In this document: positions 62,142 through 64,000 of the stretch, one piece after another
Position numbering within the stretch: position 1 is the stretch's first letter
Layout: each line of letters opens with the position of its first letter
Assembly (NCBI RefSeq): GCF_026340975.1
Contig: NZ_JAPEOS010000001.1
Location: 766,501 to 830,500, forward strand
DNA from: Streptomyces sp. NBC_01214
Lineage (GTDB): Bacteria; Actinomycetota; Actinomycetes; Streptomycetales; Streptomycetaceae
DNA: 64,000 nucleotides
Direction of reading: 5' to 3'
Notes under the pieces: model-generated
Seen by the model: only the letters and a program-made list of their open reading frames with translations
Database searches by the model: none
Told to the model about the DNA's origin: nothing
Position numbers and translations under genes: made by a program

Positions 62142-63970
62142 CCCGGCGCCCGCTCGTCATCGGCAACGCCTCGGGCTTCTACGGGGACCGTTTCGGCGCC
62201 CTGCGCGAGATGCTGACCGGCGGCCCGTTGGACGTGCTGACCGGTGACTACCTGGCCGAGCTGACCATGTTGATCCTGGGTCGCGACCGCTTGAAGGACC
62301 CGGACCTCGGCTACGCCAAGTCCTTCCTGCGTCAGTTGGAGGAGGGACTCGGGCTCGCGCACGAGCGCGGCGTGCGGATCGTCGCGAACGCCGGCGGCCT
62401 CAACCCGGCCGGACTCGCCGACGCCGTACGGGCCTTGGCTGCGAAGGTGGGCGTCCCGGTGCGGGTGGCCCACGTCGAGGGCGACGACCTCACCGCACGG
62501 GTGGACGGGGCCCTCACGGCCAACGCCTACCTCGGGGGCGCCGGGATCACGGCCTGCCTGCGGGCGGGCGCCGACGTGGTGGTGACCGGCCGGGTCACGG
62601 ACGCGGCGCTGGTCAGCGGCCCGGCGGCCTGGTGGTTCGACTGGGCCCCGGACGACTACGACCGGCTGGCGGGGGCGGTGGCCGCGGGCCACGTCCTGGA
62701 GTGCGGCACCCAGGCCACCGGCGGCAACTACTCCTTCTTCGCCCGGCACGACGTCCGCCGCCCCGGCTTCCCGCTGGCGGAGATCTCCGAGGACGGCTCG
62801 GCGGTCATCACCAAACACCCCGGCACGGGCGGCGCCGTCACCGCCGGTACCGTCACCGCCCAACTCCTCTACGAGACCCAGGGCGTGCGCTACCTCGGCC
62901 CGGACGTGACCACCCGCCTGGACACCGTCCGGCTGACCGACGAGGGCACCGACCGGGTACGGGTCACGGGAGCGCGCGGAGAGGCCCCGCCGCCCTCCCT
63001 GAAGGTGGGCGTCACCCGGATCGGCGGCTGGCGCAACGAGGTCGTCTTCGTCCTGACCGGCCTGGACATCGAGGCCAAGGCGGACCTCGTCCGCACCCAA
63101 CTGGACGAGGTGTTGGAAGGCGTGGTTGACGCCACCTGGACCTTGGCCCGCACCGACCACGAGGACGCCGACACGCAGGAGACGGCCTCCGCCCTACTGC
63201 GACTGGTCGTCCGCGACCCGTCCCCGGACCGGGTGGGCCGCGCCCTGACGTCGACGGCGATCGAACTGGCCCTCGGCAGCTACCCGGGCTTCCACGTCAC
63301 CGCCCCACCGGGCCCGGCCCAGCCCTACGGCGTCTTCACCTCGACCCTGATCCCGTCCGACGAGGTCCCGCACGTGGCGGTCCTCCCGGACGGCACCCAC
63401 GTCCCGATCCCCGCCCCGCCTGTCGTAGCCCCGCCGGCGGAGCCCGCCGCTGTTGCAGCCCTGCCGGCGGACCCCGCCGCTGTTCCAGCCCCGCCGGCGT
63501 TTGAGGCGCGGGAGTCCGGGGGCGGAGCCCCCGCCGGGTCCGGGGCGCAGCCCCGGGAGACCGTCCGCGCCCCCCTCGGGGCGCTGGCCGGGGCCCGCAG
63601 CGGAGACAAGGGCGGCGACGCCAACGTCGGCGTCTGGGCCGAATCCGCCCCCGCCTGGCACTGGCTTCGCGACACCCTCACCGTCGACCGGTTCCAGACC
63701 CTGCTCCCCGAGACCCGCGGCCTCGCCGTGCAGCGGCACGAACTACCCCACCTCCGCGCCCTGAACTTCACCGTCACCGGCATCCTCGGCGGCGGCGTCG
63801 CCTCCGGCCACCGCTTCGACCCCCAGGCCAAGGCCCTCGGCGAATGGCTCCGCGCCCGCCACCTCGACATCCCCGTCGACCTCCTGCCGCCCGCCCAGGG
63901 CCCGGTATCCGCCCCGCAGCCCGCTCAGGGCCCCGCACCCGTACCCGCCCCGGAGGGGACCACCGCATGA
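62138..63970 (+). CDS. AtuA-like (DUF1446) acyclic terpene utilisation family protein with repeat-derived linker
   Basis: A 610-residue protein. Residues 1-425 are the DUF1446/AtuA domain (VIGNASGFYGDRFGALREML, IVANAGGLNPAGLADAVRAL, VVVTGRVTDAALVSGPAAWW). Residues 485-590 are the AtuA-like ferredoxin-fold domain (ALAGARSGDKGGDANVGVWA, TVTGILGGGVASGHRFDPQA). Between them lies a Pro/Ala linker (about 427-480) coded by a copy of the dispersed repeat (APPAFEARESGGGAPAGSGA). The start overlaps the preceding stop (GTGA). In known operons it sits with acyl-CoA carboxylase and dehydrogenase genes for branched acyl-CoA breakdown; the enzyme step is unclear. Confidence 0.9.
   Translation: MTRRPLVIGNASGFYGDRFGALREMLTGGPLDVLTGDYLAELTMLILGRDRLKDPDLGYAKSFLRQLEEGLGLAHERGVRIVANAGGLNPAGLADAVRALAAKVGVPVRVAHVEGDDLTARVDGALTANAYLGGAGITACLRAGADVVVTGRVTDAALVSGPAAWWFDWAPDDYDRLAGAVAAGHVLECGTQATGGNYSFFARHDVRRPGFPLAEISEDGSAVITKHPGTGGAVTAGTVTAQLLYETQGVRYLGPDVTTRLDTVRLTDEGTDRVRVTGARGEAPPPSLKVGVTRIGGWRNEVVFVLTGLDIEAKADLVRTQLDEVLEGVVDATWTLARTDHEDADTQETASALLRLVVRDPSPDRVGRALTSTAIELALGSYPGFHVTAPPGPAQPYGVFTSTLIPSDEVPHVAVLPDGTHVPIPAPPVVAPPAEPAAVAALPADPAAVPAPPAFEARESGGGAPAGSGAQPRETVRAPLGALAGARSGDKGGDANVGVWAESAPAWHWLRDTLTVDRFQTLLPETRGLAVQRHELPHLRALNFTVTGILGGGVASGHRFDPQAKALGEWLRARHLDIPVDLLPPAQGPVSAPQPAQGPAPVPAPEGTTA
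63422..63557. repeat. Dispersed palindromic element, copy 7, read in frame in a CDS
   Basis: CCAGCCCCGCCGGCGTTTGAGG (63485-63506, one base split) and GGGGGCGGAGCCCCC (63517-63531) are the standard element. Three near-copies of GTTCCAGCCCCGCCGG precede it (63425-63495) as a tandem. All are read as Pro/Ala-rich codons in the AtuA-like gene without a stop. Confidence 0.85.
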
Positions 63971-64000
63971 CCCGCCTCGGCACCACCGTCGACCCGCACG
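63967..64000 (+). CDS. Start of next operon gene (probably acyl-CoA carboxylase beta subunit), truncated
   Basis: An ATG overlapping the AtuA-like stop (ATGA) begins MTRLGTTVDPH and is cut by the window edge. Such N termini are typical of acyl-CoA carboxylase carboxyltransferase subunits, which follow the AtuA-like gene in related operons. With only 11 residues, the family call is an inference from context. Confidence 0.45.
   Translation, partial: MTRLGTTVDPH

Overview
The window is high-GC actinobacterial chromosome and almost certainly Streptomyces. It has very strong third-position G/C bias, many GTG starts, Streptomyces/actinobacterial families (DUF397/DUF5753 pair, DUF4031, DUF3027, DUF2771, DUF2530, HelD, XPB helicase with a helicase-associated partner, futalosine-pathway menaquinone genes, TIGR03084), and a dispersed palindromic element typical of these genomes. 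Most genes are conserved core or near-core genes. I see no rRNA, tRNA, CRISPR array, prophage, transposase or recognisable biosynthetic gene cluster.

Layout. 1-5.8 kb: 3' part of a subtilase gene, an XRE/DUF397 pair, small hypotheticals, a five-helix membrane protein with a Thr-Pro tail, and an acetyltransferase with an extra N-terminal domain. 5.8-9.5 kb: a murR-murQ-murP operon for N-acetylmuramic acid import and catabolism, with a readable promoter and operator. 9.5-15.3 kb: DUF4031, a serine hydrolase, a winged-helix-like gene behind a tandem repeat, an MFS exporter, an HD protein, cutC. 15.4-27.2 kb: HelD helicase, XPB helicase and, 3.6 kb away, its helicase-associated partner, with a TetR/peroxiredoxin unit, DoxX and DUF4291 between them. 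27.3-30.4 kb: HAAS-like membrane protein, a sigma-factor pseudogene, a HAD phosphatase and a cold-shock protein. 30.4-37.3 kb: mqnD-mqnB, DUF2771 lipoprotein, MFS, DUF3027, NfeD-like protein and flotillin. 37.6-46.3 kb: beta-propeller secreted protein, SGNH hydrolase, a scrambled aldo/keto reductase locus, RNA 2',3'-cyclic phosphodiesterase, marR-MFS, an RHH protein, NCS2 purine permease and DUF2530. 46.5-64 kb: CtpE-like P-type ATPase, acyltransferase, a 1,043-residue Hsp90/sacsin-type ATPase, serC, a fused FAD/Fe-S oxidoreductase, EamA and DUF1801, a CocE-type hydrolase, and the start of an acyl-CoA (AtuA-like) catabolic operon cut by the window edge.

The most informative observations are structural. 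A family of GC-rich palindromic elements occurs at seven places; one copy supplies the murR stop codon and another is read in frame through the AtuA-like protein. A related hairpin lies in frame in mqnB. An aldo/keto reductase gene is flanked by the N- and C-terminal fragments of a second copy in opposite orientation, with an XRE/DUF6879 fragment between. Two further genes are disrupted: an 80-residue protein by one extra base, and a SigE-like sigma factor by a frameshift plus loss of region 4.

I did not find a convincing new multi-gene system. Starts were chosen from ribosome-binding sites where visible. All family names rest on my reading of motifs and were not confirmed by database search.
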